DNA from: Achromobacter aloeverae
Lineage (GTDB): Bacteria > Pseudomonadota > Gammaproteobacteria > Burkholderiales > Burkholderiaceae_B
DNA length: 64,000 nt
Reading direction: 5' to 3'
NCBI RefSeq assembly: GCF_004121055.1
Contig: NZ_PYAL01000001.1
Coordinates: 310,001 to 374,000 of the forward strand
Shown here piece after piece: positions 27,198 through 37,113 of this stretch. The translations under genes and the position numbers were made by a program. The stretch's first letter is position 1, and the number at the start of each line of letters is the position of its first letter. The notes beneath the pieces are model-generated. The model was given only the letters and a program-made list of their open reading frames with translations. It made no database searches and had not been told where the DNA came from.

Positions 27198-27214
27198 TGC
27201 CCCATTACGGTGCA
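27198..27214. promoter_or_regulatory. NtrC binding site 2 (glnA enhancer)
   Basis: TGCCCCATTACGGTGCA matches TGCACC-N5-GGTGCA with one mismatch. It abuts the last base of the hemW stop codon. With site 1 it would load an NtrC oligomer above the glnA promoter. Confidence 0.8.
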
Positions 27215-28456
27215 TCAGCCCAGGAATAGTTCCTGCAAATCGTTCAGAAAAGCCCAGCCCCGGGGCGTCGCCCGCAGGCGAGTCGGGTCCGGGTCGAGCA
27301 GGCCCCGTTCGGTGGCTGCCTCCAATTGGTGCGCGATGACCGCGAGGGACAGGCCGGTGCGCTCGGAAAAAGACGCGGCCGGGACCCCGTCCTTCAGCCG
27401 CAAGGCGTTGAGCATGAACTCGAAAGGCAGGTCGTCCGGCCCCACTTCCACCGATTCGGCGACATGGCTGCCATCGCGCGCCAGGGCGCGCGTCATCCAG
27501 GACTCCGGCCCGCGCACGCGGGCCTCGCGCACGATACGGTCGGGAAATGACAGTTTGCCGTGCGCGCCGGGGCCGATGCCCAGGTAGTCGCCGAACTCCC
27601 AATAATTGAGGTTGTGGCGGCAGCGCGCGCCCGGGCGGGCATAGGCGGACACTTCATAGCGCTGCAGGCCCGCGGCGGCGGCCAACGCCTCCACCTCGTC
27701 CTGCATGGCGGCCGACGTATCGTCGTCCGGAAGCTGCGGCGGGAACTTGGCGAAGACCGTGTTCGGCTCCATGGTCAGGTGGTACAGCGACAGGTGCTCC
27801 GTGCCGAAGGCGATGGCCTCGCGCACGTCCTGCCGACAGGCCGCCAGCGTCTGCCCGGGCAGCGCGAACATCAGGTCCAGGTTGACCCGGGGAAAGGCGC
27901 GTTGCGCCATCTCGATGGCGGCCCTGGCCTGCCCCGCGTCATGGATGCGGCCCAGCGCCCGCAATTGCGCATCGTCGAAGCTCTGCACGCCCAGCGACAG
28001 GCGATTGACGCCGCTGGCCGCGTAGTCCTTGAAGCGTCCCGCCTCGGCGGTGCCCGGGTTGGCCTCCATGGTGATCTCGGCATCCGGCCACAGGTTCAGG
28101 CAGGCGCGCAGCATGGCCAGCAGTTCGTCCAGGCCGGCCGCCGACAGCAGGCTGGGCGTGCCGCCGCCGATGAATACCGTATTGACCTGGCGCCCCCAGA
28201 TCAGCGGCAAGGATTGCTCCAGGTCGCTGCGCAGCGCATCCAGGTAGGCGCGCTCCGGGATGTCGCCCGCCGGCGCGGCGTGCGAATTGAAGTCGCAATA
28301 GGGGCATTTGCGCACGCACCACGGCACATGTACATACAGGGAGAGCGGCGGCAGGCTGGTCAGGCCGGAAGACTTGCCCGCGGGCGAGCCCGGGAAGCCG
28401 GGCCTGCGGGCAGGCGCGGGCGCACCGGCGCTGCGGATGGGAATGGAAATAGGCAT
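27215..28456 (-). CDS. hemW: Radical SAM heme chaperone HemW
   Basis: A 413-aa radical-SAM protein that inserts heme into acceptor proteins; it was formerly mistaken for an oxygen-independent coproporphyrinogen oxidase. The cluster motif is in YVHVPWCVRKCPYCDFN (CxxxCxxC), followed by FIGGGTPSLL and the HemN C-terminal region. A proline/glycine-rich N-terminus of about 38 residues precedes the core, so the true start may be a little downstream. rdgB is 54 bp upstream on the same strand and probably co-transcribed. Confidence 0.93.
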   Translation of the reverse strand: MPISIPIRSAGAPAPARRPGFPGSPAGKSSGLTSLPPLSLYVHVPWCVRKCPYCDFNSHAAPAGDIPERAYLDALRSDLEQSLPLIWGRQVNTVFIGGGTPSLLSAAGLDELLAMLRACLNLWPDAEITMEANPGTAEAGRFKDYAASGVNRLSLGVQSFDDAQLRALGRIHDAGQARAAIEMAQRAFPRVNLDLMFALPGQTLAACRQDVREAIAFGTEHLSLYHLTMEPNTVFAKFPPQLPDDDTSAAMQDEVEALAAAAGLQRYEVSAYARPGARCRHNLNYWEFGDYLGIGPGAHGKLSFPDRIVREARVRGPESWMTRALARDGSHVAESVEVGPDDLPFEFMLNALRLKDGVPAASFSERTGLSLAVIAHQLEAATERGLLDPDPTRLRATPRGWAFLNDLQELFLG

Positions 28457-28510
28457 GAACGTCTCGATCCGGCGGGAACGCGCCGGGGGCCGGCGGGTTG
28501 CGATGGAGAG

Positions 28511-29176
28511 TCAGGCCGCGCCGGGCCGCAGTTTCTCCAACAATTGACGCAGGGCCTGGGCGCGATGGCTCAGGCGGTTTTTCTCGACCGGGTCCAGCTC
28601 GGCCGCGGTCTGCCCTTGCGGCGGCAGAAAGAAATAAGGATCGTAGCCGAATCCGTGGTCGCCGCGCGGCGTGTCGACGATCTCGCCCCACCAGACGCCC
28701 TCGCCTACCAGCGGACGGGGATCCTGCTCCGACCGCACCATCACCAGCACGGCGATATAGCAGGCCCGGCGGTTGGCCTGGCCGACCAGATTGCGCACCA
28801 GCAAGGCATTGTTGGCGGCATCGGACTTTTCCCCGCCATGCAGGCTGGCATAGCGCGCGGAATACACGCCGGGCGCGCCGCCCAGGGCATCGACGCACAG
28901 GCCGGAATCGTCCGCGATGGCCGGCAAGCCGGTCAAGCGGCTGGCATGCCGCGCCTTCGTCAGGGCGTTTTCCAGGAAAGTGCCGTAGGGCTCCTCCGCG
29001 TCGGGCACGCCCAATTGCCCCTGCGGGATCAATTCCATGCCCAGCGGCGCGAACAGGGCGGAAAACTCCCGCAGCTTGCCGGCGTTGCCGGAAGCCAGGA
29101 CGACGCGCGTGGGCACGGAGAAGCCGCCGGTCGGCGTAGGGGCTGGCGTGGCGCCAGTGGCGGAAAGGACAGTCAT
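28511..29176 (-). CDS. rdgB: XTP/dITP pyrophosphatase (RdgB/HAM1)
   Basis: A 221-aa house-cleaning enzyme that removes non-canonical purine triphosphates. VLASGNAGKLREF is the substrate-binding start motif, IADDSGLCVDALGGAPGVYSARYA the catalytic core and GFGYDPYF the base-binding region. ATG at 29176 gives a 22-residue Thr/Ala-rich extension before the conserved start. It pairs with hemW downstream; rph, its usual upstream partner in related genomes, is 4 kb away here. Confidence 0.93.
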   Translation of the reverse strand: MTVLSATGATPAPTPTGGFSVPTRVVLASGNAGKLREFSALFAPLGMELIPQGQLGVPDAEEPYGTFLENALTKARHASRLTGLPAIADDSGLCVDALGGAPGVYSARYASLHGGEKSDAANNALLVRNLVGQANRRACYIAVLVMVRSEQDPRPLVGEGVWWGEIVDTPRGDHGFGYDPYFFLPPQGQTAAELDPVEKNRLSHRAQALRQLLEKLRPGAA

Positions 29177-29388
29177 GAATGTAACCAGGGAGTGTTGCCG
29201 GCAGCCTGCACAAATGTCATTCGCGGGGCCGCTTTGTCGAGGTGTTGCTAGTGTATCGCCCGCCCGGGCTATTCCCGGCGTACGCCTCCACGCCGAGCGC
29301 AGACACACCGAACGCGTTCACACTCTGAAACGTTAACGAAACATTTGCAGCACACCATAGCGCCATTGCGCAACGAAGCATCGCCCGA

Positions 29389-31257
29389 ATGTTTGTATCC
29401 GGTTCTTCCCCCACCGACGGACCCGGCCCTAATCCGGCCGCGGGTTCCTCCCCTCCCGCGTCCCCTTCAGCGTCCCGCCCCGGGACGGCTTCCGTTGGCG
29501 ATATTCTGCGCAACCGACGCCTGACGGCCCACTTCCAGCCGGTCGTCGACATTACCCATGGCCGCATCTACGGCCACGAAAGCCTGATACGCGGCCCCGC
29601 CGACACGGCCCTCCACATGCCGGAGCGCCTGTTTTCGGAAGCGCGGCGCCAGGGGGTACACCCGCAGCTGGAACTGGCCAGCGCCCACACCGGCTTGCAG
29701 GCCTTCCACAGCCAGGCCTCGGATACGTCGGGCTATATCTTCGTCAACATGTCCGGGTCCGCGCTCGTTCATTTCTGGACCACGTGGGGCGACGAGATGG
29801 CGTCGCGCATCCTCGACGGCCTGGCCCTGGAACCTGGCCGCATCGTCATCGAATTGACGGAACACGATCCGGTCAACGCCAACATGGCCGCCTTGTCCGA
29901 GGCCTTCGCCAGCCTGCGGGCCAAGGGCTTGCGCCTGGCGCTGGACGACTATGGCGTGGGCCATTCCAGCCTGCAGCTGTGGGCCGAGATCCAGCCGGAC
30001 CTGGTCAAGATCGACCGTTATTTCTTCGACGGCATCAGCGGCGACGAACGCAAGCAGAAGCTGGTGCGCGCCGTCCTGGCGGTGGCGCAGTGCTACGGCA
30101 CGCCCACCGTGGCCGAGGGCATCGAAAACGCCGAGGACCTGGCCGTCGTGCGGGACCTGGGCGTGCGCTATGCCCAGGGCTGGTTTCTTGGGCGGCCACA
30201 GGTCGATCCCCTGCAGGACATTTCCACCGACGTGCGCCAGATGCTGGCGCGGCGCGCCCCGCAACGGGTCGGCGCGACGCGCGGCACCAGCTCGACCGTC
30301 GCCGCGCTGCGGGTGGAGGCGCCCGCCGTCTCGCATGGGCGCCATACGAACGATGACGTGCACCGGCTGTTCGCGGACCACAAATCGCTGCATGCCGTGG
30401 CCGTGGTCGACGATGCCAACCGGCCGGTGGGCATCATCAACCGCCGCGATTTCACGGACCGCTACGCGCAGCGCTATACGCGCGAACTGTTCGGCCGCGA
30501 TCCCTGCTCCACGTTCATGAACGGCGAACCCGTGCTGGTGGACGCGCAGTCCTCCATCGACCAGCTGAGCCATGTGCTGATCTCGCAGGACCAGCGCTAC
30601 CTGGTCGACGGCTTCATCATCATCCACGACGGCGTCTACGACGGCCTGGGCACGGGCGAGGCGCTGGTGCGCTCGGTCACGGAAATGCGCATCGAGGCCG
30701 CGCGCTACGCCAATCCGCTGACCTCGCTGCCGGGCAACATCCCCATCAGCCAGCACATCGGCGCCCTGCTGGAAAGCGGCGCCGAGTTCGTCACCGGCTA
30801 CTGCGACCTGAACAATTTCAAGCCGTTCAACGACGTCTATGGTTATTGGCGCGGCGACGACATGATCCTGCTGTGCGCGGACATCATCCGCGAGCATTGC
30901 GATCCCCAGCGGGATTTCGTCGGCCACGTCGGCGGCGACGACTTCGTGGTGCTGATGCGCAGCCCGGATTGGCATCGCCGGCTGGAAAGCATCATCGCGC
31001 AATTCGACCTGCGCGCGCGCGACCTCTACGACGATGCCGGCCGCGCGTCAGGCGGCATCGAGGCCGAGGACCGCCACGGCGTCATGCGCTTCTTTCCCTT
31101 CGTCACGCTGGGCATCGGGGCCTTGCGGGTGGAGCCGGCGTCCTACGACCGGATCCGTCCGGAGGATATCGCCTCGGCGGCCGCGCAGGTCAAGCACAAG
31201 GTCAAGCACGGCAACGTGGCGCTGGTGGTGGAGCGGTACAGCAGCGTTATCAGGTGA
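29389..31257 (+). CDS. EAL-CBS-GGDEF protein (c-di-GMP turnover)
   Basis: A 622-aa cytosolic protein. A disordered Pro/Ser N-terminus (1-38) precedes an EAL phosphodiesterase domain (about 40-285) with catalytic-type residues in GHESLIRG, ELTEHD, LALDDYGVGHSS, VKIDRYFF and VAEGIEN. A CBS pair follows (about 310-435; HAVAVVDDANRPVGIINRRDF), then a GGDEF domain (about 440-610) whose active loop reads GGDDF. The EAL part looks active; the GGDDF change makes cyclase activity doubtful and may leave a regulatory domain. CBS domains suggest nucleotide sensing. No transmembrane segments. Confidence 0.92.
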   Translation: MFVSGSSPTDGPGPNPAAGSSPPASPSASRPGTASVGDILRNRRLTAHFQPVVDITHGRIYGHESLIRGPADTALHMPERLFSEARRQGVHPQLELASAHTGLQAFHSQASDTSGYIFVNMSGSALVHFWTTWGDEMASRILDGLALEPGRIVIELTEHDPVNANMAALSEAFASLRAKGLRLALDDYGVGHSSLQLWAEIQPDLVKIDRYFFDGISGDERKQKLVRAVLAVAQCYGTPTVAEGIENAEDLAVVRDLGVRYAQGWFLGRPQVDPLQDISTDVRQMLARRAPQRVGATRGTSSTVAALRVEAPAVSHGRHTNDDVHRLFADHKSLHAVAVVDDANRPVGIINRRDFTDRYAQRYTRELFGRDPCSTFMNGEPVLVDAQSSIDQLSHVLISQDQRYLVDGFIIIHDGVYDGLGTGEALVRSVTEMRIEAARYANPLTSLPGNIPISQHIGALLESGAEFVTGYCDLNNFKPFNDVYGYWRGDDMILLCADIIREHCDPQRDFVGHVGGDDFVVLMRSPDWHRRLESIIAQFDLRARDLYDDAGRASGGIEAEDRHGVMRFFPFVTLGIGALRVEPASYDRIRPEDIASAAAQVKHKVKHGNVALVVERYSSVIR

Positions 31258-31313
31258 GCCCCGGCGCCGCGCGCTTGTCATTCCAAACGCCGATCTGGCC
31301 GCGGGCCACACCA

Positions 31314-31390
31314 GGCGGCGACCAAGCCGCCGTGCCACCCGAGCGGCGACCACGACCCGTGCCACCTGAGCGGCGACCAAGCCGCCGCGC
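31314..31390. repeat. Imperfect GC-rich tandem repeats at the 3-prime end of the chemoreceptor gene
   Basis: About three diverged units with the core GCGGCGACCAAGCCGCC lie between the convergent c-di-GMP gene and chemoreceptor gene. A related sequence also encodes the chemoreceptor's last residues (AGLVAA), so the array runs across its stop codon. Each full unit can form a GGCGGC/GCCGCC hairpin, so it may work as a terminator. Confidence 0.6.
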
Positions 31391-31397
31391 TCTCCCC

Positions 31398-33080
31398 CTA
31401 CGCGGCAACCAAGCCGGCGACGACACCCGTGCCCGCTCGCGCCTGCCTCGGGCTTTCGGCCGTTTCCGTATCCCGTGCCGGCTCCAGCATGATGCCGGCG
31501 CCGCGCCCTTCCCCTTCGGCGATGCGGAATACCGCCACGGCCTCGCGCAACTGCTCCGCCTGCGCGCGCAGCGCGGCGGCCGAGGTGGCGGTGTCCTGCA
31601 CCAGCGCCGCGGTTTCCTGGGTCGTCAATTCGATCCGGCCCACGGCTTCGTTGACCACCTGCACACCCTGCGCCTGCGCGGCGGCCGCGCCCGAAATCTC
31701 GCGCACGATGCCGGACACGCGATGCGCGGCCTCCTGCATGTCACGCACGGTCTGGCCCGCCACGCCGACCTGGCGCACGCCCGCATCCACCCGCGCGGAC
31801 GACTCCTGGATCAGGTCGCGGATTTCCCGCGCGGCCACGCTGCTGCGTTGCGCCAGGCCCCGCACCTCGCCGGCGACCACGGCGAAGCCGCGTCCCTGCT
31901 CGCCCGCGCGCGCCGCCTCGACGGCGGCGTTCAGGGCCAGGATATTGGTCTGGAAAGCGATCCCGTCGACCACACCGACGATCTCGGCGATCCGCCGCGC
32001 GCTGGTGGAGATGTCGCGCATCGCGTCGACCACGGCCTGCACCGCGGCGCCGCCGCGCTGCGCCAGGTCGGCCGCCTGCTCGGACTGCTGGCTGGCCTGC
32101 GCCGCGTTCTCGGAGGTCACGTGCACGGTATCCGCCAGTTCGGACATGCTGGCCGCGGCTTCCTGCAAGGCGGCCGCCTGCCCGGCACTGCGGTCGGACA
32201 TATCGGAGCATGCTTGCGCGATGTCGTGCACGCCGGCGTGCATGGCTTCCACGCCGCCACGCACGCTGGATACGGCGCCCGTCAAGCCGTCCTGCATGCG
32301 GCGCATGGCGGTATAGAGCACGCCGATCTCATTGCTGCCGCCCGCACGCACGGACTGGGTCAGGTCGCCATTGGCGATGCGGTCGAAATGCTCGCCCGCG
32401 CGCCCCAGCGGATCGAGCATGGCGCGATGGAAGAAAATCCGGATGCCGATGGCCAGTGCGACCGTCGCCAACGCCATGGCCAGCGCGGCGTAGATGGCCG
32501 TGTTCTGCGACTCGGCAACCGCGGCGACGGCCTCGGCGCCGCGTTGGCGGGCATAGGCCTGGAACGTGCCCTCGGCCTTCACGAAGGCGGTGGACGCGGG
32601 GCCGAGGACCTGGTCGCTGAGGCGGTTGACCTCGATGCCGTTCCAGCCGCGGATGGCCTTGATCATGGGCATCAGGCAACCGTCCGACAAATCGGTATAG
32701 GTCTTGAGCACCGCCTTGTAGAGGGGTGCGCTGTCCGCGTCGGTATAAGGGGCGTCGCGCAGCCTGGCAAAGGCCTGCCGCGCCTGGTCCAGGAGCTTCT
32801 CGGCCTGCGCGACTTCGCGGTCGCGGTCCTCCATGCGGCCGCCTTCCATATAGGTCTTCGCGTCGGTCAGGGCGGCGCGCGCCTGGAATACGGCGGTGCC
32901 CAGGTTGTTCAGGTCGCCCGACCGTTCGATATGATCGCGGCCCAGCGTCTCGACCCATGCGCGGGTATCCCGCAGCATGAGGATGGCGCCGGCGCCGGCG
33001 ACGGCGAAGAGGAGGACGAACAAGACCAGGGCGGCCGACAGGGCCGTATTGATGCGCAAGCGATTCTGCATGGGGAACAT
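31398..33080 (-). CDS. Methyl-accepting chemotaxis protein (TarH type)
   Basis: A 560-aa chemoreceptor. TM1 is near 12-35, a four-helix periplasmic sensor domain of the Tar/Tsr type follows, TM2 is near 195-215, then a HAMP domain ([20 protein letters not shown]) and a signalling domain with the conserved tip [20 protein letters not shown] and [18 protein letters not shown]. The C-terminus is Arg/Ala-rich with no NWETF-like methyltransferase tether. ATG at 33080 has GAGAG upstream; an ATG 9 bp later is possible. Ligand unknown. Confidence 0.92.
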   Translation of the reverse strand: MFPMQNRLRINTALSAALVLFVLLFAVAGAGAILMLRDTRAWVETLGRDHIERSGDLNNLGTAVFQARAALTDAKTYMEGGRMEDRDREVAQAEKLLDQARQAFARLRDAPYTDADSAPLYKAVLKTYTDLSDGCLMPMIKAIRGWNGIEVNRLSDQVLGPASTAFVKAEGTFQAYARQRGAEAVAAVAESQNTAIYAALAMALATVALAIGIRIFFHRAMLDPLGRAGEHFDRIANGDLTQSVRAGGSNEIGVLYTAMRRMQDGLTGAVSSVRGGVEAMHAGVHDIAQACSDMSDRSAGQAAALQEAAASMSELADTVHVTSENAAQASQQSEQAADLAQRGGAAVQAVVDAMRDISTSARRIAEIVGVVDGIAFQTNILALNAAVEAARAGEQGRGFAVVAGEVRGLAQRSSVAAREIRDLIQESSARVDAGVRQVGVAGQTVRDMQEAAHRVSGIVREISGAAAAQAQGVQVVNEAVGRIELTTQETAALVQDTATSAAALRAQAEQLREAVAVFRIAEGEGRGAGIMLEPARDTETAESPRQARAGTGVVAGLVAA

Positions 33081-33267
33081 TGCCACGTCTCTCGAAGGAA
33101 AGACTCGCGGGACATTATCCCGGCAATATTTGGCAATTCCTTGACACAGCGTGATCCGCTTGCGCAAACGCATGGCGGGCGCCCGGTTCAGGGGTGTTCC
33201 ATGCGCCATGCCATGGAGCCGCCGGCGGTCTGCCGCCGCGCGTTCAGGCGCGCGACGGCCGGGCGTC

Positions 33268-34005
33268 TCAGCCCAGGGCGGCCTTCTGTGCCTGCACCAG
33301 GCCCGCGATTCCCTTCTCCGCCAGGGCCAGCATGCCGTCCAGTTCGGCGCGATCGAAGGTCACGCCTTCAGCAGTGCCCTGCACTTCGACGAAGCGGCCG
33401 GCGCCGGTCATGACCACGTTGACGTCGGCATCGCAAGCCGAGTCCTCGGCATAGTCCAGGTCCAGGACGGGACGGCCGTCGACCATGCCCACGGAAACGG
33501 CCGCCACGTGGTCGCGCAAGGGGCTGGCGGCCAGGTCGCCGCGCTTCATCAGCAGGGCCACCGCATCGGCCGTGGCGACCCACGCGCCGGTGATGCTGGC
33601 GCAGCGGGTGCCGCCATCGGCCTGCAGCACGTCGCAATCGATGTGCAGGGTGCGTTCGCCCAGCAGGGTCAGGTCCACCACCGCGCGCAGGCTGCGACCG
33701 ATGAGGCGCTGGATTTCCTGCGTGCGGCCGCTCTGCTTGCCGCGCGCGGCCTCGCGATCGCCGCGGGTGTGCGTGGCGCGCGGCAGCATGCCGTATTCGG
33801 CGGTCACCCAGCCCTGGCCCTGGCCCTTGAGGAAAGGCGGCACTTTTTCAAGCACGCTGGCCGTGCACAGCACATGGGTATTGCCGGCCTTGACCAGCAC
33901 GGAGCCTTCGGCATAGCGCGTGTAGCCGCGTTCCAGGGAAAAGGTGCGCAGCTCGTCAACGGCGCGGCCCGAGGGGCGCGCGCCCGGCGCGGCGGAAGTG
34001 GTCAT
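33268..34005 (-). CDS. rph: Ribonuclease PH
   Basis: A 245-aa phosphorolytic 3-prime exonuclease that trims tRNA precursors, at normal length. Features include [20 protein letters not shown], the [17 protein letters not shown] block, and the catalytic [17 protein letters not shown] near 175-190. ATG at 34005 is preceded by TGGAGCC at correct spacing; an ATG four codons upstream overlaps that site. It is divergent from yicC, a common neighbour. Confidence 0.95.
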   Translation of the reverse strand: MTTSAAPGARPSGRAVDELRTFSLERGYTRYAEGSVLVKAGNTHVLCTASVLEKVPPFLKGQGQGWVTAEYGMLPRATHTRGDREAARGKQSGRTQEIQRLIGRSLRAVVDLTLLGERTLHIDCDVLQADGGTRCASITGAWVATADAVALLMKRGDLAASPLRDHVAAVSVGMVDGRPVLDLDYAEDSACDADVNVVMTGAGRFVEVQGTAEGVTFDRAELDGMLALAEKGIAGLVQAQKAALG

Positions 34006-34195
34006 AGTTGGCTCCATTAGCTAAAGTCGGGGTGTCGAATCGGGGGGTGGGGTCCAGGTGTCGGCTCGGCCAGGCCCAGGTCGACATGTCGATAGGCCGG
34101 CATTGTAAATGGCCAGGCTTTCCGCTCTGTTATCCTGCGGCCATGCGCCCGTCCGCAAGGCGGCGGGCGACCGCACCTATCCCTGGATACCCGAC

Positions 34196-35158
34196 ATGAT
34201 ACGTAGCATGACCGCCTTCGGCAGCGCCCGCGCCGATCTCGAACAAGGTTCGGTGGCGCTGGAATTCCGCAGCGTCAACAGCCGTTTTCTCGATCTGCAT
34301 TTCCGCCTGCCGGACGACCTGCGGCACCTGGAATCGCCCTTGCGCGAACTGCTCACCACCCAGCTGGGCCGTGGCAAGGTGGAGATCCGCGTCAGCTACA
34401 CGCGTAACGCCGATACCGACGTGCCGCGCCTGGACCCGGCCTGGTTGCAGGCGCTGGCCGAGCAGCTCGAGGCCGCGCGCCGCGTGCTGCCGGAAATCGC
34501 GCCGCCCCGGCTGGCCGAACTCTACAACTGGCCCGGCCAGCGCAACAACGACGCCATGGATCCCCAGGCCTGGGGCGCGGCCGGCATGGAAGCGGCCCGG
34601 CAGGCGCTGACGCAACTGCAGGATACGCGCGCCCGGGAGGGTCAGCGCCTGGCCGAGGTCATGCGCGAGTGCGCCGCGGGCATGGAGCAGATCGTGGCGG
34701 ACGTCGAGCGGCTGCTGCCGCAGTTGCTGGCCGACCACCGCGAAAAGCTCGCCACCAAGCTGCGCGAAAGCGTGGAGTCGGCCTTTCCCGGCGGCTTCAC
34801 CCATATCGGTGGCGCAGAGCTGAGCGAACGCCTGGCGCAGGAAGCCACCCTCTTCGCCCTGCGCATCGACGTCGCCGAGGAACTGGCCCGCCTGCGTTCG
34901 CACCTGGCCGAACTGAACCACATCCTCGGCGCCGGCGACGACGCCAGGGCGGGGAAGGACAAAAACGACAAGAACGACAAGAGCGGCAAGCGCGCCACCG
35001 GCAGCGCCGGCAAGCGCCTGGACTTCCTGTTCCAGGAAATGAACCGTGAAGCCAACACCCTCGGCTCCAAGGCCGGCAATGTCGAAGTCACCCGCGCCGC
35101 CATGGATTTGAAACTGTTGATCGAGCAGATGCGGGAACAGGCGGCGAATATCGAATAG
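34196..35158 (+). CDS. yicC: YicC family endoribonuclease
   Basis: A 320-aa member of the YicC family, shown in E. coli to act as an endoribonuclease affecting small-RNA levels. The start MIRSMTAFGSA matches the family beginning exactly, fixing the ATG at 34196. SVNSRFLDLHFRLPDDL near 25-42 and the C-terminal GKRLDFLFQEMNREANTLGSKA block are hallmarks. Between them is an unusual charged linker (about 257-274) built from repeated Lys-Asn-Asp triplets. It is divergent from rph. Confidence 0.93.
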   Translation: MIRSMTAFGSARADLEQGSVALEFRSVNSRFLDLHFRLPDDLRHLESPLRELLTTQLGRGKVEIRVSYTRNADTDVPRLDPAWLQALAEQLEAARRVLPEIAPPRLAELYNWPGQRNNDAMDPQAWGAAGMEAARQALTQLQDTRAREGQRLAEVMRECAAGMEQIVADVERLLPQLLADHREKLATKLRESVESAFPGGFTHIGGAELSERLAQEATLFALRIDVAEELARLRSHLAELNHILGAGDDARAGKDKNDKNDKSGKRATGSAGKRLDFLFQEMNREANTLGSKAGNVEVTRAAMDLKLLIEQMREQAANIE

Positions 35159-35294
35159 GCAAAAAGCCTATCCGCGAACGCTGTCGCCCGAGGCCCGTCC
35201 TTGAACATCCCAAGTTGTCTGGATGACGGTCGTCGATGGCGCAAGCCGATGCCAGGGTAAATTCCACGACTACACACTTTGAATTCTCAACCCC

Positions 35295-36155
35295 ATGATT
35301 CTGACGGGATTGGAAGTAGCGCACGCTCTGGAGTTCACCGAAGCCACGCATTTGGGCCGGCAGGTAGCAGCGTTCCGCACTTTAACGAAACGTGAAGACG
35401 TTAGCGCGCTTAGCGTTTGCGGCGGCATTGCGGCGTTCACCGATAGCACCTTTGGGCGTAAGCTGAACCACGTTACGGGCCTTGGCATGGGCGTCACCGT
35501 AAGTGAGGAAGCGATTTCGCAACTCGAGGCTCGGTACAGCGCGAGAGCGCTCGATGTCGAAGTCGACTTGTGCCCGCACGCAGACCCATCCGCGCTCGCT
35601 GTGTTATCGGCGCGTGGCTATGTGGTCAACGCTTTCAGTAATACGTACGTTCACGACCTGCTCGGAGACGACCTTGAGGCCCCTCCCCCGGCCGGGATCG
35701 AAATAGTGGCTGATCGATCTGTCGTGGAAAGCATTTTTGTTTCGCATTCGGTAGCCGCCTTCGAGGCGCAAGCACAGTCGCGGCCGCGGGCGTTACTCGA
35801 AACGCTCGCGCTCATTGCAGCGGCACGTACCGATACCACGCTTTATGCCGCCACGCTGGACGGGCGGCCCGCGGGCACGGCGGGTATGAGCATTGTCGCC
35901 AGTGCCATGGGGAAGATCGCGCATCTCTACATTGCAGGGACGCACCCCTCCTATCGTGGCCGTGGCGTCCAGCGCGCGCTGATCCATGCGAGATTGTCCG
36001 CGGCCCGGCAGGCCGGGTGCACGATGGCGAGTATCACGGCGCGGCCTCGGAACGCCAGTGCTCGAAACACGGAGCGTGCCGGCTTCAGGCTTGCCTATAC
36101 GAAGGCAACGTTCATGAAAGCTTGCCCCAGCCTGCCGCACGACCGCAAGGGATGA
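35295..36155 (+). CDS. GNAT family N-acetyltransferase
   Basis: A 286-aa acetyltransferase. The acetyl-CoA site is in THPSYRGRGVQRALIHARL near 217-235 (Arg-x-x-Gly-x-Gly pattern), followed by the expected NASARNTERAGFRLAYTKATF end. The N-terminal half (1-125) is a diverged second GNAT-like fold. The base composition is more AT-rich than the yicC gene before it, which fits the accessory stretch that starts here. Substrate unknown. Confidence 0.82.
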   Translation: MILTGLEVAHALEFTEATHLGRQVAAFRTLTKREDVSALSVCGGIAAFTDSTFGRKLNHVTGLGMGVTVSEEAISQLEARYSARALDVEVDLCPHADPSALAVLSARGYVVNAFSNTYVHDLLGDDLEAPPPAGIEIVADRSVVESIFVSHSVAAFEAQAQSRPRALLETLALIAAARTDTTLYAATLDGRPAGTAGMSIVASAMGKIAHLYIAGTHPSYRGRGVQRALIHARLSAARQAGCTMASITARPRNASARNTERAGFRLAYTKATFMKACPSLPHDRKG

Positions 36156-36209
36156 CCCGTCGCGGCACCAAACACGATGTGCTGCGCATCCAGGTCATCC
36201 CTTGCCGAA

Positions 36210-36863
36210 TCAGCCGGCTGTCGTGGGCACCGGCGTATTCAATAATTGCTGTTCCCACAGGTAGGCGATGCCGCTACCCGCCGCATGTCGGACGAGAATG
36301 TCGGTTACCCCGGCGGCGGTGCCGGTGCGCGCCCAGTCACGTTGCCACTCGGCGGTCACTGCCATCCACGTCATCAGGTTCACGCCGGCGGCCGCCATGC
36401 GCTGGAGAGCGACCTCGTGCGACTCGACGGATACGCCGCCCGACGCATCGGTGACAACGGTCACGTCCCACCCTTCGCCCGCGGCCTGGATCGCCGGCAT
36501 GGCGACGCAGACCTCGGTCCACAGCCCGGCAATGATCAACTGCTTGCGGCCCGTGGATTTGGCCGCATCGACCACTTTCTTGTCTTCCCAGGTGTTGATG
36601 AGCGTGCGGTCTATGACTTCCTGCCCGGGGAATAGCTCGGTGATCTGCGGAAAAATGCGGCCGCCACGATCTGCGATCACGCTGGTCAATATCGTGGGCA
36701 CGCCGAAGACTTTTGCTGCCTTTGCCAACGCCGTGGAATTGTTGACGACCGCATGGGGATCGTGGCTGTTCAGGTTGGTCAATTGATAGGGCTGGTGGTC
36801 GATCAGGACGAGTAACGAATCCGCGGGACGTAGAAGCGAATCGAGGCCATTTCGAAAAGTCAT
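36210..36863 (-). CDS. YcaC-like isochorismatase-family hydrolase
   Basis: A 217-aa cysteine hydrolase. The catalytic triad pattern is visible: LVLIDHQPYQL (Asp), NTWEDKKVVDAA (Lys) and IIAGLWTEVCVAMPA (Cys near 118). Length and the MAVTAEWQRDWART end resemble YcaC, whose substrate is unsettled. ATG at 36863 fits; longer versions add 34 non-conserved residues. It is divergent from a LysR gene, which probably regulates it. Confidence 0.88.
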   Translation of the reverse strand: MTFRNGLDSLLRPADSLLVLIDHQPYQLTNLNSHDPHAVVNNSTALAKAAKVFGVPTILTSVIADRGGRIFPQITELFPGQEVIDRTLINTWEDKKVVDAAKSTGRKQLIIAGLWTEVCVAMPAIQAAGEGWDVTVVTDASGGVSVESHEVALQRMAAAGVNLMTWMAVTAEWQRDWARTGTAAGVTDILVRHAAGSGIAYLWEQQLLNTPVPTTAG

Positions 36864-37113
36864 TAGTGATCCCTGGTTTGCTGTGGTTTGCGATATTTGC
36901 GTTGCGCGTTGTGCGTCACGTTGCAAATCGTTCTTCTGGAAAGCGTGCGCCAGTCGCGACGGCACCCAGATCCACCATTATGTTTTCGTCGACTTTGTTG
37001 CGGTAGTTCCGTTCCAAGGCGAGCTGTGTCGCACGATCAGGAACGCCGCCGGCGGACACACCGGTCTTGTTGGGCGGTGCTATCCTCCGGCGAACGTGTT
37101 GCGAAACGGGGTC

